The notes under the pieces: generated by a model
Seen by the model: only the letters and a program-made list of their open reading frames with translations
The model's database searches: none
Told to the model about the DNA's origin: nothing
Program-made: the position numbers and the translations under genes
Shown here: positions 42,094 through 50,135 of the stretch, piece by piece
Position numbering within the stretch: position 1 is the stretch's first letter
How the letters are laid out: the number at the start of each line of letters is the position of its first letter
Source: Ruminococcaceae bacterium UBA7080
Lineage (GTDB): Bacteria > Bacillota > Clostridia > Oscillospirales > Acutalibacteraceae
DNA: 64,000 nucleotides
Direction of reading: 5' to 3'
NCBI GenBank assembly: GCA_002493595.1
Contig: DKZG01000033.1
Coordinates: 20,079 to 84,078 of the forward strand

Positions 42094-42756
42094 ATGAAAA
42101 AAACAAAGCAAATGTCCGAAAGCTATATTTTGGGCATAATTCTTGCAGTTGTCGGCGGATACCTTGATGCGTATACATATCTTACACGCGGAGGTATTTT
42201 TGCAAATGCTCAGACCGGCAATATTGTATTGCTCAGTATAAAGCTTGCACAAAGAGATATACGAAAAGCGGTCAGCTATCTTATTCCGATTGCCGCTTTT
42301 GCAATCGGCGTGTTGGTTGCTGAATTTTTTAAAATAAAATTAAAACACAGTCGGTTGCTTCATTGGCGTCAGTTGGTTATTGTTTTTGAACTTATATTGC
42401 TTTTTGCAGCTGCATTTTTACCGCAGGGCAGGGCAGACATTATTGTTACCACCACTATATCCTTTGTGTGTGCAATGCAGGTTGAAGGCTTCAGAAGCAT
42501 TAATTCCAATACGGTTGCTACAACAATGTGTACCGGCAATCTCAGGAGTGCAACGCAGCTTCTTTTTTACGGTATCCGAAATAAGGATAAAAAAGAAATT
42601 GTAAAGAGTTTTAATTATTACGGCATCATTTTCTTTTTTATGCTTGGAGCAGTTGCAGGCGTAGTGATTACCGATTTAATCGGCGTTAAAAGTATCATAA
42701 TCTGTTCTGTTTTGCTGATGATACCATTTTTTATGATGTTTAAAACAAAAATTTAA
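42094..42756 (+). CDS. YoaK-like DUF1275 membrane protein
   Basis: A 220-residue protein with six TM segments. Conserved family features are VVGGYLDAYTYLTRGGIFAN followed by QTGNIVLLS, the middle FVCAMQVEGFRSINSNTVAT, and MCTGNLRSATQLL. Function of DUF1275 is unknown; a transport role is assumed. GGGGATG precedes the ATG. Confidence 0.9.
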   Translation: MKKTKQMSESYILGIILAVVGGYLDAYTYLTRGGIFANAQTGNIVLLSIKLAQRDIRKAVSYLIPIAAFAIGVLVAEFFKIKLKHSRLLHWRQLVIVFELILLFAAAFLPQGRADIIVTTTISFVCAMQVEGFRSINSNTVATTMCTGNLRSATQLLFYGIRNKDKKEIVKSFNYYGIIFFFMLGAVAGVVITDLIGVKSIIICSVLLMIPFFMMFKTKI

Positions 42757-42825
42757 TATTATGCTATATAAATTTCTGTGATTATGCTATAATCAAATTA
42801 GATTTATGCAGGTTTGACAATAAAG

Positions 42826-44391
42826 ATGAAAGAAAAAGAAAAAACTACCTTAAGGAAAATTGAATACCATAAAAAAGAGAGCTTTTACCTTATTGTGCGC
42901 GGACTTGAAGTAGGGCTTGCATCCGGATTAATTTCTGTATTATATAGATTTTTGCTTAAAAATGCTGAGTCCCTTCTCATAAAAGCCGCACAGTTTGCCA
43001 AAGGCGGTGTTTTTAAATGTATAGTATGGTTTGCTGTTTTGGCTCTTATGGGCTTTGCAGTTGCCAAAATTGTTAAATGGGAGCCGATGTCATCCGGCAG
43101 CGGTATACCTCAGGTGAACGGTGAAATTAAGGGAGAGCTGACACAGAATTGGAAAAAGGTTATAGCCGCCAAACTTTTCGGCGGAACACTGTCTATCTTG
43201 GGAGGTCTTTCATTAGGCAGAGAAGGTCCCAGTATCCAGCTCGGTGCAATGGCAGGCAAGGGAATAGCAAGAATGACCAGAGCAGATAAAACAAGTGAGC
43301 TCAGAATGATGAGCTGCGGCGGTGGAGCAGGACTGGCAGCAGCCTTTAATGCACCGTTGTCGGGCGTTATGTTTATTCTCGAGGAAATTCACAGGACAAT
43401 TGATAAAAGTATAATTTGTATGGGTATTGTTGCCTGTGTGACTGCTGATTTTGTTTCAAAAATTTTCTTTGGTCAGGATAATGTATTTGCCTATGAAACA
43501 GCAAATATTCCTTTAAGATATTATTGGCTTTTGATTATTCTCGGTATTGTGCTGGGAATTTTCGGATGTGCTTATAACATAATAATGAGTAAAGGGCAGG
43601 ACTTTTTTAAAAAGGCTGAAAAAGTACCAAATGAAATAAAAATGATATTTGTATTCCTGCTTGGCGGCGGTATTGCAATTGTGCTGCCGCAGATTACAGG
43701 CGGCGGGCATCAGATGGTATTGCTTTTACTAAAAGAAAAACCCGGTCTTATGATGCTGGTTATATTTCTTTTGGCAAAATTTCTTTTTTCTGTGATAAGC
43801 TTTGGGAGTGGTGCTCCCGGAGGAATCTTTTTTCCGCTGCTTATACTGGGAACCTACATTGGTGCAATATTTGCCGATATATTTATCCCCATTTTAAATC
43901 TTGATGAAAATATGTGGCAGGAATTTGTGGTTATATCCATGGCAGGTATATTTGCTTCAATTGTAAGAGCACCGCTTACAGGTATCATTCTCGTATTTGA
44001 AATGACAGGCAATTTGGAGAGCCTCCTGCCTCTTGCTGTTGTCAGTCTGATTAGTTATGCTGTAGCAAATCTTATCGGTGTAAACCCAATCTATGAAACA
44101 CTGCTTGAAAAAATCATCGGTGCTCATGTAAAGCATCCTGAATTTCACGATACGGATGAAAAAATTATCAAAACCTATGTTGTGCCTATAGGCAGTCCTG
44201 TTAATAAAAAGGCTATTATGGATGTGGAATGGGGCAAGCATTGCCTTGTTGTGAGTATAGAGAGAAACGATGTATCTATTACGCCAAAGGGAGAAACAGT
44301 GATTAAAGAAGGCGATGAGCTTGTAATTCTTGTCAGTCAAAGGCACTTTTCAAAAGACAATAAAAAGCTTGAACGAATCATTAACGGATAG
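42826..44391 (+). CDS. ClC-family H+/Cl- exchange transporter with RCK_C domain
   Basis: A 521-residue protein. The ClC core has GSGIPQV, the gating glutamate in LGREGPSIQLGA, GAPGGIFFPLLILG and VRAPLTGIILVFEM. A glutamate in FILEEIHRT matches the internal proton glutamate of exchangers, so H+/Cl- (or fluoride-insensitive anion) antiport is more likely than a channel. Residues about 440-521 form a TrkA_C/RCK_C-like ligand-binding domain. The ribosome site before ATG 42826 is weak; a TTG at 42814 is possible. Confidence 0.92.
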   Translation: MKEKEKTTLRKIEYHKKESFYLIVRGLEVGLASGLISVLYRFLLKNAESLLIKAAQFAKGGVFKCIVWFAVLALMGFAVAKIVKWEPMSSGSGIPQVNGEIKGELTQNWKKVIAAKLFGGTLSILGGLSLGREGPSIQLGAMAGKGIARMTRADKTSELRMMSCGGGAGLAAAFNAPLSGVMFILEEIHRTIDKSIICMGIVACVTADFVSKIFFGQDNVFAYETANIPLRYYWLLIILGIVLGIFGCAYNIIMSKGQDFFKKAEKVPNEIKMIFVFLLGGGIAIVLPQITGGGHQMVLLLLKEKPGLMMLVIFLLAKFLFSVISFGSGAPGGIFFPLLILGTYIGAIFADIFIPILNLDENMWQEFVVISMAGIFASIVRAPLTGIILVFEMTGNLESLLPLAVVSLISYAVANLIGVNPIYETLLEKIIGAHVKHPEFHDTDEKIIKTYVVPIGSPVNKKAIMDVEWGKHCLVVSIERNDVSITPKGETVIKEGDELVILVSQRHFSKDNKKLERIING

Positions 44392-44476
44392 TGTTGCAAT
44401 ATTGGGTGAATAGATATTGTTCTCTATAATAAAATACCGGCTGACAAGTATCAGCTGTTGTTATGAGGTGAAAATT

Positions 44477-45478
44477 ATGGATGAAAGGCAATGGTATAAG
44501 GGTGATACACATCTTCATACAATTAACAGTGACGGCATTTTAACAAAGGGTCAGCTTGTTGATGCCTGTAAGCAGAGAGGTCTGGATTTTATGATCATTA
44601 CAGATCATAATTTTAATTCGGTTGAGCATAGTTATTTCGATGGTGATATGCTTGTTATGCAGGGACAGGAGCTTACCGATGATCCGGGGCATGTCAATGT
44701 ATGGGGCAAAAAGGTTCCTCTTGAACCTCCGTATACATTGAATACTGCCGATGATTATGCCAAAATCATTGATTTGTGTAAAAAAGAGGGTGCAATTATT
44801 TCACTGAATCATCCTTTTTGTTCTCAGTGCGGCTTTCATCTGGATATGGAGGCATATCCCTTTGACTGTGTTGAGGTGTGGAATACAATTCAGCATAGTG
44901 ATAATATGAAAAATCGTGACTGGTGGGTAAACCAGCTGATGAAGGGCAACAGGATTGCAGCTGTCGGCGGTTCGGATTTTCACAGGGACTATGTCTTGCC
45001 TTTTCTTGCCTGTCCGACTACATATGTTAATGCAAAAAGCAAATCCGAGAAGGATATACTTGAGGCGCTTTGTGAGGGCAGAAGCTTTGTTACAAATTCA
45101 CCAAGCTCCTCGGCAATTTTCCTTCACTGCGGTGACTGTGAAATCGGTGATACAGTTAAGCTTTCGAATAATCAAAAGCTTGAAATCAAGGTGTCTGATT
45201 TTAAAAAGGGCCATACACTGCGTGTTTATAATAATGAAAAGGTCATTTTTGAAACCACGTCACCAAAATATGCAGAGGCTTATATGACCTCTGTTGATAT
45301 TGTTGATAAGGGCTTTGTAAGAGCAGAAATTACGTATAGGTTTAACCCGCTTGTTGAAAAAATATATGCCTTCGCCGAAAAAACGTTCTTTTCGAGTAAG
45401 GGTGTTCAAAGTGATACGGCCAAGGATTTTCCTGATTTTATTTGGGCTTTTACGAATCCGATTTGGGTGGAAGAATAA
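44477..45478 (+). CDS. PHP-domain metallohydrolase (CehA/McbA type)
   Basis: A 333-residue protein. Metal-binding PHP motifs in order: KGDTHLHTINSDG, FMIITDHNF, ISLNHPFC and VGGSDFHRDY. Relatives hydrolyse phosphoesters or carbamate esters; substrate unknown. A C-terminal beta-rich part (about 220-320) may be an accessory domain. The start MDERQWYKG is chosen for GAGGTG before the ATG. The next gene starts right after its stop. Confidence 0.88.
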   Translation: MDERQWYKGDTHLHTINSDGILTKGQLVDACKQRGLDFMIITDHNFNSVEHSYFDGDMLVMQGQELTDDPGHVNVWGKKVPLEPPYTLNTADDYAKIIDLCKKEGAIISLNHPFCSQCGFHLDMEAYPFDCVEVWNTIQHSDNMKNRDWWVNQLMKGNRIAAVGGSDFHRDYVLPFLACPTTYVNAKSKSEKDILEALCEGRSFVTNSPSSSAIFLHCGDCEIGDTVKLSNNQKLEIKVSDFKKGHTLRVYNNEKVIFETTSPKYAEAYMTSVDIVDKGFVRAEITYRFNPLVEKIYAFAEKTFFSSKGVQSDTAKDFPDFIWAFTNPIWVEE

Positions 45479-45835
45479 GTGAAAAGTTATTTATTGGTTC
45501 TGATTATTCCCATAATTACTGTGATTTGCGGTGTTGTTTCACTGAATAGACCGCCCAAGGAAATAAATTCTCTTTATGGATACAGAACTGCGCGGAGTAT
45601 GCGCGATAAGAGAAGCTGGGATTACGCGCAAAGTATGCTTGGAGAATACTTTATATATTACGCAATAGCTTCATTTATTGCAGGCCTTATTTTGTCAGTA
45701 ATATGCCGTATTTTTCTTAACAGGGAATATGCACCGAGTGTCATAATGCTTATTCAGACAGCAGGCATATTTTCGCTTGTATTTGTTATTGAAAGCAAGC
45801 TTAAGAAAGAGCATAAACGCTGGGATGAAAAATAG
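45479..45835 (+). CDS. SdpI-family small membrane protein
   Basis: 118 residues with three TM segments. The motif NSLYGYRTARSMRDKRSWDYAQ after the first TM is the SdpI family hallmark (N..YGYRT, then W..A). B. subtilis SdpI gives immunity to the SdpC toxin and binds its regulator; most relatives are uncharacterised. GTG start directly abuts the PHP gene stop, so translation is coupled. No toxin gene is visible nearby. Confidence 0.8.
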   Translation: MKSYLLVLIIPIITVICGVVSLNRPPKEINSLYGYRTARSMRDKRSWDYAQSMLGEYFIYYAIASFIAGLILSVICRIFLNREYAPSVIMLIQTAGIFSLVFVIESKLKKEHKRWDEK

Positions 45836-45975
45836 CAACTGCAGGTTGCTTGATAATTTAAAAACACTTTGGTAGACTGTATTTAAGGCGATTGGTATGA
45901 AAAATCATATATTTGAGTGGAGAACAGTCAAGATTTGCTGATGTTATGATTTTGTGATGCCGGATTTCCTGTTAT

Positions 45976-46001
45976 GCACCTTATGCGGTCGCATAAGGTG
46001 C
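45976..46001. promoter_or_regulatory. 26-base palindrome, operator candidate
   Basis: Perfect 12-base arms GCACCTTATGCG / CGCATAAGGTGC around GT, without a T tail, about 43 bases upstream of the XRE/zinc-ribbon regulator. It looks like a dimeric protein-binding site, perhaps for autoregulation, rather than a terminator. Confidence 0.6.
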
Positions 46002-46043
46002 TGAAAATTTCAAGCTGCAAATTGCAACCGGAAAGGATATGAA

Positions 46044-46502
46044 GTGAAAATGCAAACAAAAGAAGTTATAACTGAATTGCGAAAACAGAAAAAATTAACA
46101 CAGGATGAACTGGCCCAAAAGGTATTTGTGACAAGACAAGCAGTTTCAAAATGGGAATCAGGGGATTCAATTCCTAATACAGAAACATTGAAATTACTTT
46201 CAAAGTTATTTGATGTATCCATTAATACACTTTTAGGTTCTCCGCATAAACTGATTTGTCAGTGTTGCGGAATGCCGCTTGATGACAGTTCAATCAGTAA
46301 AGAGTCTGATGGATCATTCAATGAAGAATACTGCAAATGGTGTTATGCTGACGGTGATTTTGCATATAAGGATATGGATAAGCTGATAAGCTTTCTTACC
46401 GAACATATGTCAAATAAGGATTGGCCGAAGGAGCAGGCAAAGGCGTATTTTGAAGAACAAATCCCCAAGCTTAATTATTGGTGCAGGAATATTAAAAAAT
46501 AA
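46044..46502 (+). CDS. XRE regulator with C-terminal zinc-ribbon domain
   Basis: A 152-residue protein. Residues 5-60 are a Cro/C1 HTH (LRKQKKLTQDELAQKVFVTR, then QAVSKWESGDSIPN). Residues about 73-150 are a putative zinc-ribbon domain with CQCCGMPLDD and YCKWCYADGDF giving four cysteines. The fusion is known in Firmicutes, function unclear. GTG 46044 has AAAGGA 6 bases upstream; the ATG at 46050 is the alternative. A terminator follows. Confidence 0.87.
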   Translation: MKMQTKEVITELRKQKKLTQDELAQKVFVTRQAVSKWESGDSIPNTETLKLLSKLFDVSINTLLGSPHKLICQCCGMPLDDSSISKESDGSFNEEYCKWCYADGDFAYKDMDKLISFLTEHMSNKDWPKEQAKAYFEEQIPKLNYWCRNIKK

Positions 46503-46515
46503 AAACCTTCATATA

Positions 46516-46552
46516 AAAAATGCAGCCGATTTCTCGGCTGCATTTTATTTTT
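46516..46552 (+). terminator. Intrinsic terminator
   Basis: 13-bp arms AAAATGCAGCCGA / TCGGCTGCATTTT with TTTC loop, then ATTTTTGG. It ends the regulator transcript. Confidence 0.87.
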
Positions 46553-46585
46553 GGTTTAAAAACTGTAAAAACAGAAGATAATTTT

Positions 46586-46807
46586 TTAAATATATTTTAT
46601 ACGGTTTCTTCTTTTAATTTCCTGCAGTTGCTCTTTGAGCGTTTCACCAAGTTCTAAAGCTCCAACGGAAAGGTCAATTGATTGTGCATTTATGCTTTTT
46701 TTAAAAGCAGCCTGTTATGTTCATAAAAGATAATAAAGCTTCATAATTCAAAATCGGTTCATCGTGACCAATTTTGCCGGGATTTTTCTAATATTATCTT
46801 CCATCAT
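46586..46807 (-). pseudogene. Small frameshifted gene, unknown product
   Basis: A minus-strand frame from ATG 46807 reads MMEDNIRKIPAKIGHDEPIL and continues to NITGCF before a stop at 46701. A second frame, offset by one base, continues from a T4A7 run as KKSINAQSIDLSVGALELG and ends RRNRIKYI at 46586. Joined, they make about 73 coding-like residues. The break lies in a homopolymer, so it may be a decayed gene or a sequencing error. No family recognised. Confidence 0.4.
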
Positions 46808-46833
46808 TACTTCTTGCGTAATATTAAGAAAAA

Positions 46834-46859
46834 GAACGTTCCGTAAAAACGGAACGTTC
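46834..46859 (-). terminator. Original rpsI terminator, now separated from rpsI
   Basis: On the minus strand: perfect 11-bp arms GAACGTTCCGT / ACGGAACGTTC with a TTTT loop, then TTTTTCTT. It faces the rpsI direction but lies left of attL, 7 kb from rpsI. Confidence 0.8.
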
Positions 46860-46866
46860 CAACTAA

Positions 46867-46881
46867 AATTATCTCTTTGAG
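46867..46881. repeat. attL core of the rpsI-integrated element
   Basis: AATTATCTCTTTGAG, identical to 54114-54128. To its left lies the old rpsI terminator, to its right the element. Confidence 0.85.
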
Positions 46882-47011
46882 TTCTCCTTATTACTTTTTA
46901 TATCTTCTCATAACATTGTAAATCTTTTGATTTTATTGACAAAATTGACAATCACGCTAAAATTTAATTGTTTCACTTTTGCATAACTTTTTATAGTTTA
47001 TTGTAACATTT

Positions 47012-47030
47012 AAACACCAAATAAACACCA
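47012..47030. repeat. Arm-type direct repeat, left copy
   Basis: AAACACCAAATAAACACCA contains two AAACACCA units 11 bases apart. The identical 19-mer occurs at 54026-54044 near the other end. Paired repeats inside both ends are what tyrosine integrases use as arm-binding sites. Confidence 0.7.
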
Positions 47031-47040
47031 AATATGCACT

Positions 47041-47180
47041 GAAAAATGAGAGATTACTGAGCCGTGGCGTTCGTTACACACCTTTTTAATCGCCCGTGGG
47101 GAGTTTTTGCTACAAAGTTGTCCCCTGTACCGTTATCCCTGTAGTGTGCTACAGAATTTCGACCACCCCCCTATATCAAA
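47041..47180. other. Non-coding, less AT-rich block of the element
   Basis: About 140 bases without a supported gene, clearly richer in G and C than the rest of the element. It has the repeat CTGTAG-TGTG-CTACAG and a CCACCCCCCT stretch, located after the last late gene and before attL. A packaging (cos/pac) site is one possibility. Confidence 0.35.
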
Positions 47181-47186
47181 CAAAAG

Positions 47187-47223
47187 ACCCGTTACAAGTC
47201 CTTTTATAGGTCAAGTAACGGGT
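47187..47223 (-). terminator. Terminator of the element's leftward operon
   Basis: 9-bp arms ACCCGTTAC / GTAACGGGT, T-rich after it on the minus strand. It touches the stop codon of the ArpU-like gene. Confidence 0.8.
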
Positions 47224-47642
47224 TATTTTATGGCTATATTATGTATTGCATGTGCATACATACCTCGTACATAACGTTCCGTATAGCCCATTGTATCGGC
47301 TATATCTGGCATAGTCATACAATCAATAAAATAGCACTCCAAAACCTCGGCTTGTTTAGCATCTTCAATATCATCTATTGCATTAAATATTTCACGTTTT
47401 ATATTAACCGCTTTAGCATTCAGTGATTTAATGCGTTCCTCAATGTCAATCTTATCCGATAGGTAATCATCAATGCCTTTAGGGTTTGATATCTTCACTT
47501 TTGGCATGTATGAATAGTTAGGCGTGCATACACTTGTTATTTTATCATCAATGGTATTGATTTTATTATTGAGTCGGTTTATCTTTTCTCTTATGTGTCT
47601 ATAGCGCATAAGCCATTGTTTTTTATCTTCAACGTCAGTCAC
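47223..47642 (-). CDS. ArpU/RinA-like phage late-gene regulator (DUF1492-like)
   Basis: A 139-residue protein. A coiled-coil N-terminal part (REKINRLNNKINTIDDKITS, later DKIDIEERIKSLNAKAVNI) is followed by a sigma region 4-like HTH (VLECYFIDCMTMPDIADTMG, then YTERYVRGMYAHAIHNIA). This build is typical of ArpU/RinA/DUF1492 phage regulators that activate packaging and structural genes. In a satellite it could respond to or mimic a helper phage activator (inference). Last gene of the leftward operon. Confidence 0.78.
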   Translation of the reverse strand: MTDVEDKKQWLMRYRHIREKINRLNNKINTIDDKITSVCTPNYSYMPKVKISNPKGIDDYLSDKIDIEERIKSLNAKAVNIKREIFNAIDDIEDAKQAEVLECYFIDCMTMPDIADTMGYTERYVRGMYAHAIHNIAIK

Positions 47643-47649
47643 CCACGAC

Positions 47650-47922
47650 GCCCCTCTCCTTATAATGATAGCAAAGTGATAAAGTGTGATAATTAATCAA
47701 TATTGTGTATACCACATCTATATATATATAAATTATATATGATTATTGATTTATATATAATTATATAAAAAAATATCACTTTATCACTTTTGAGTATTAT
47801 AATCAGCATAAATAGACAACTTTAATGAGTGAGGTTTTAAGTGTTATAAGTGAGATTTTATAAAAACAACTCTATTTAGAAATATCACTATTATTATAAA
47901 CCTCACTCAAAAGCTCACTATA
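47650..47922. other. Origin-of-replication-like region
   Basis: About 270 bases without a gene. A perfect 14-bp inverted repeat (AAAGTGATAAAGTG at 47673, its complement at 47777) flanks about 90 bases of almost pure A/T. A second perfect 12-bp inverted pair (TGAGTGAGGTTT at 47826, complement at 47898) follows, with further GTGATAA/AAGTG-type units between. It lies directly downstream of the primase-helicase gene, where satellite islands keep their ori. Confidence 0.6.
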
Positions 47923-49830
47923 TTACTCGATATTTACTCTAAAATATTCTTTACCGCTTGAGCGTTTAGGCGTAGTGTCAAAATCAAAATGTTTTGACAC
48001 CTCTTTATAAAATGCTTGATTTGTAGTTAATGTTTTAATATTTGCACATTTACACCACTCTAAAAAATCTGAAAATATAACCGGCCGAGGACGGTCGAGT
48101 AAATCATCACCTTTTATGTTGTTTTCTGTAATCCATGTTAAAACAATCGAGTTTTTTATCTTGTATGAGTCTTTTAGTCGTTTTACACTTTTAGGCTCAG
48201 TAAATCCTTTGTTTTTTCTGAGTCGTTGATAACCCTCAAGTGATTTATTTAATAAATAAGATAACGCCGTAGGTGTAGTGATTTTCTCCTTAATTAAAGG
48301 GTCATAATCTTTATCATTAACACTAAAACGTGCATTAAATGGTATCAATATAAATCTTCGATAAAAACCAACTGATTTATCAAATGTTTTAGGTATTTCG
48401 TTACAAGAAAATATTTGAGTGGCGTATGGCGTCATATCAAAAGGTCTTTCGTTCTTGCGTTCAACTTGTATTGATTTTCCGGATATTAATTGCTTAATCG
48501 TTCCGTTATCTTTTATAGCAATGTTGTTAATATCGTCGCCGATATTTGCGAGTTTATGCTCTAATTCTGCCGTACTAAATTTATTTGATAATTTATCGAG
48601 CGGAATAGCTGAATAATTAGAGTGTCCAATTAACTCTTTAATCATATCTAAGATTGTACTTTTCCCGTTCGCTCCATCACCAAAAAATATAAAAGCTGTC
48701 TCATAAGGTAACGATTTTAAAAGGATATAGCCGAGCATTTCAAAAAATAACGCTATAATTTCATCATCACCGCAAAAAACACGATTTAACATATTATCAA
48801 CATCCTCGCAAGTCGCTAAAGGGTCATATTTGACAGGAATACGGTCAAATTCAATGGCTTTATCGTCAAAATCTAAAAGTTTGTTATTTCGGATGTCTAA
48901 ACGTGTGTTTTTTAGGTTTATAACATACGGATTTACAAAAATATCGCTTGAGCGTATTTTTTTCATATCCTTTATGTAACTTAATACCTCGTTTTTTTGA
49001 TTATTTTTAATGTTTGGCTTTTTTAGTCGTATGTATTTATCCAATAACTCGCACTTTTGATAATACCCGTCCAAATATTCAAATATAACGCCGTTTACTT
49101 GTATAAGTTTATGTTTTTTGATAATTTCCTCGGCAAAAATGTTATGTTGAAATGTAGACTTTTCATAATCCGACGTTATATTAATTACATCATCAGGCTT
49201 GAACGCCTCGTCTCTGCATATCAGCGATAACTCGTCGTCTGGTAATGACTCAGCGAATACAAACTCATTAATAACCTCGAGAGTGTCTCTGATTTCGTCA
49301 CGCTTAAATCCTTTGGTCTGCAAATACACTATATAGTTGAAAAGTTCTTGATTACGACCGTCACCGTCTCCCATACCCTTAAATTTAAATTTATTCGTGG
49401 GTGATGAAATCGGAGAGAGCCACTTAGGAACGGTCTCAATCTCGTCACCTGGTATTTGCTTTAACCATTTTCGCATTTTACCGTTTTGTTTGATTTTGAC
49501 ATAAGCGTTACGCCCTCCGGATTTCCTATCACAATAAATACCGATAGCTAACCTGGATTTAGTAAAGCATTTCGGGGAGTCCTCCTCAGTCTTAAACCAA
49601 CAGTGTATACCTCTTGTTGTTTTCATCACTCGGCATTTAAGGTCGAGTGTGTCAACAATCTTGAGCATAATCTCTGCATCCGAGGTGGTATCGAAATCAA
49701 GAACGATATAGCCTTTTGGAACAATACAAGCGACATCATCAAAGTCTTTAACCTCATTCCAGGGCTTAGCACCCTCGCCGTCTTTAAATTTATGAGTCGG
49801 TGTTTTACCATTAAGTATTATGTATTCCAT
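47923..49830 (-). CDS. P4-type primase-helicase (prim-pol plus D5-like SF3 helicase)
   Basis: A 635-residue replication protein. Residues 1-165 resemble a bifunctional primase-polymerase (YIVLDFDTTSDAEIM, TTRGIHCWFKTEE). A middle domain follows (about 170-330). Residues about 340-560 are a D5/SF3 helicase with Walker A GDGANGKSTILD and B-like LANIGDDINN, then FSCNEIP and RRFILIPF. It would initiate and unwind at the element's own origin after excision. GGGAG precedes the ATG. It overlaps the 79-residue gene by 13 bases. Confidence 0.9.
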   Translation of the reverse strand: MEYIILNGKTPTHKFKDGEGAKPWNEVKDFDDVACIVPKGYIVLDFDTTSDAEIMLKIVDTLDLKCRVMKTTRGIHCWFKTEEDSPKCFTKSRLAIGIYCDRKSGGRNAYVKIKQNGKMRKWLKQIPGDEIETVPKWLSPISSPTNKFKFKGMGDGDGRNQELFNYIVYLQTKGFKRDEIRDTLEVINEFVFAESLPDDELSLICRDEAFKPDDVINITSDYEKSTFQHNIFAEEIIKKHKLIQVNGVIFEYLDGYYQKCELLDKYIRLKKPNIKNNQKNEVLSYIKDMKKIRSSDIFVNPYVINLKNTRLDIRNNKLLDFDDKAIEFDRIPVKYDPLATCEDVDNMLNRVFCGDDEIIALFFEMLGYILLKSLPYETAFIFFGDGANGKSTILDMIKELIGHSNYSAIPLDKLSNKFSTAELEHKLANIGDDINNIAIKDNGTIKQLISGKSIQVERKNERPFDMTPYATQIFSCNEIPKTFDKSVGFYRRFILIPFNARFSVNDKDYDPLIKEKITTPTALSYLLNKSLEGYQRLRKNKGFTEPKSVKRLKDSYKIKNSIVLTWITENNIKGDDLLDRPRPVIFSDFLEWCKCANIKTLTTNQAFYKEVSKHFDFDTTPKRSSGKEYFRVNIE

Positions 49831-50057
49831 TTTTTCTCCCTTGTAAACACCTCCTTAAAAATCTCATAAGCGTTTATTTCTGTGCGATTTGCAAATCTAA
49901 AACACTCGTTTTTATGTGTTTTATTAATTCCGTCACACACTCTAATAACTCGCTCAGGATTAAAACCGTCAACTTGTGTCAATCGGTAATCACAATAATA
50001 CTTTTTTACCCATTGACCTTTAAACATTACAACGGGTATATTAAGCCCGTTATCCAT
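49818..50057 (-). CDS. Small element protein, unknown (79 residues)
   Basis: Starts MDNGLNIPVVMFKGQWVKKY and contains CDYRLTQVDGFNPERVIRVC. It reads as a small mixed alpha/beta soluble protein with three cysteines. AGGAGTTG precedes the ATG. It overlaps the start of the primase gene by 13 bases, so it is translated with it. I recognise no family; a replication accessory role is only suggested by position. Confidence 0.6.
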   Translation of the reverse strand: MDNGLNIPVVMFKGQWVKKYYCDYRLTQVDGFNPERVIRVCDGINKTHKNECFRFANRTEINAYEIFKEVFTREKKWNT

Positions 50058-50135
50058 ACACTCAACTCCTCATAAGTTTAATTAAATTATTTATGCTCTT
50101 GATGAATATAAGCGTATAATTATATTTGTAGTATT

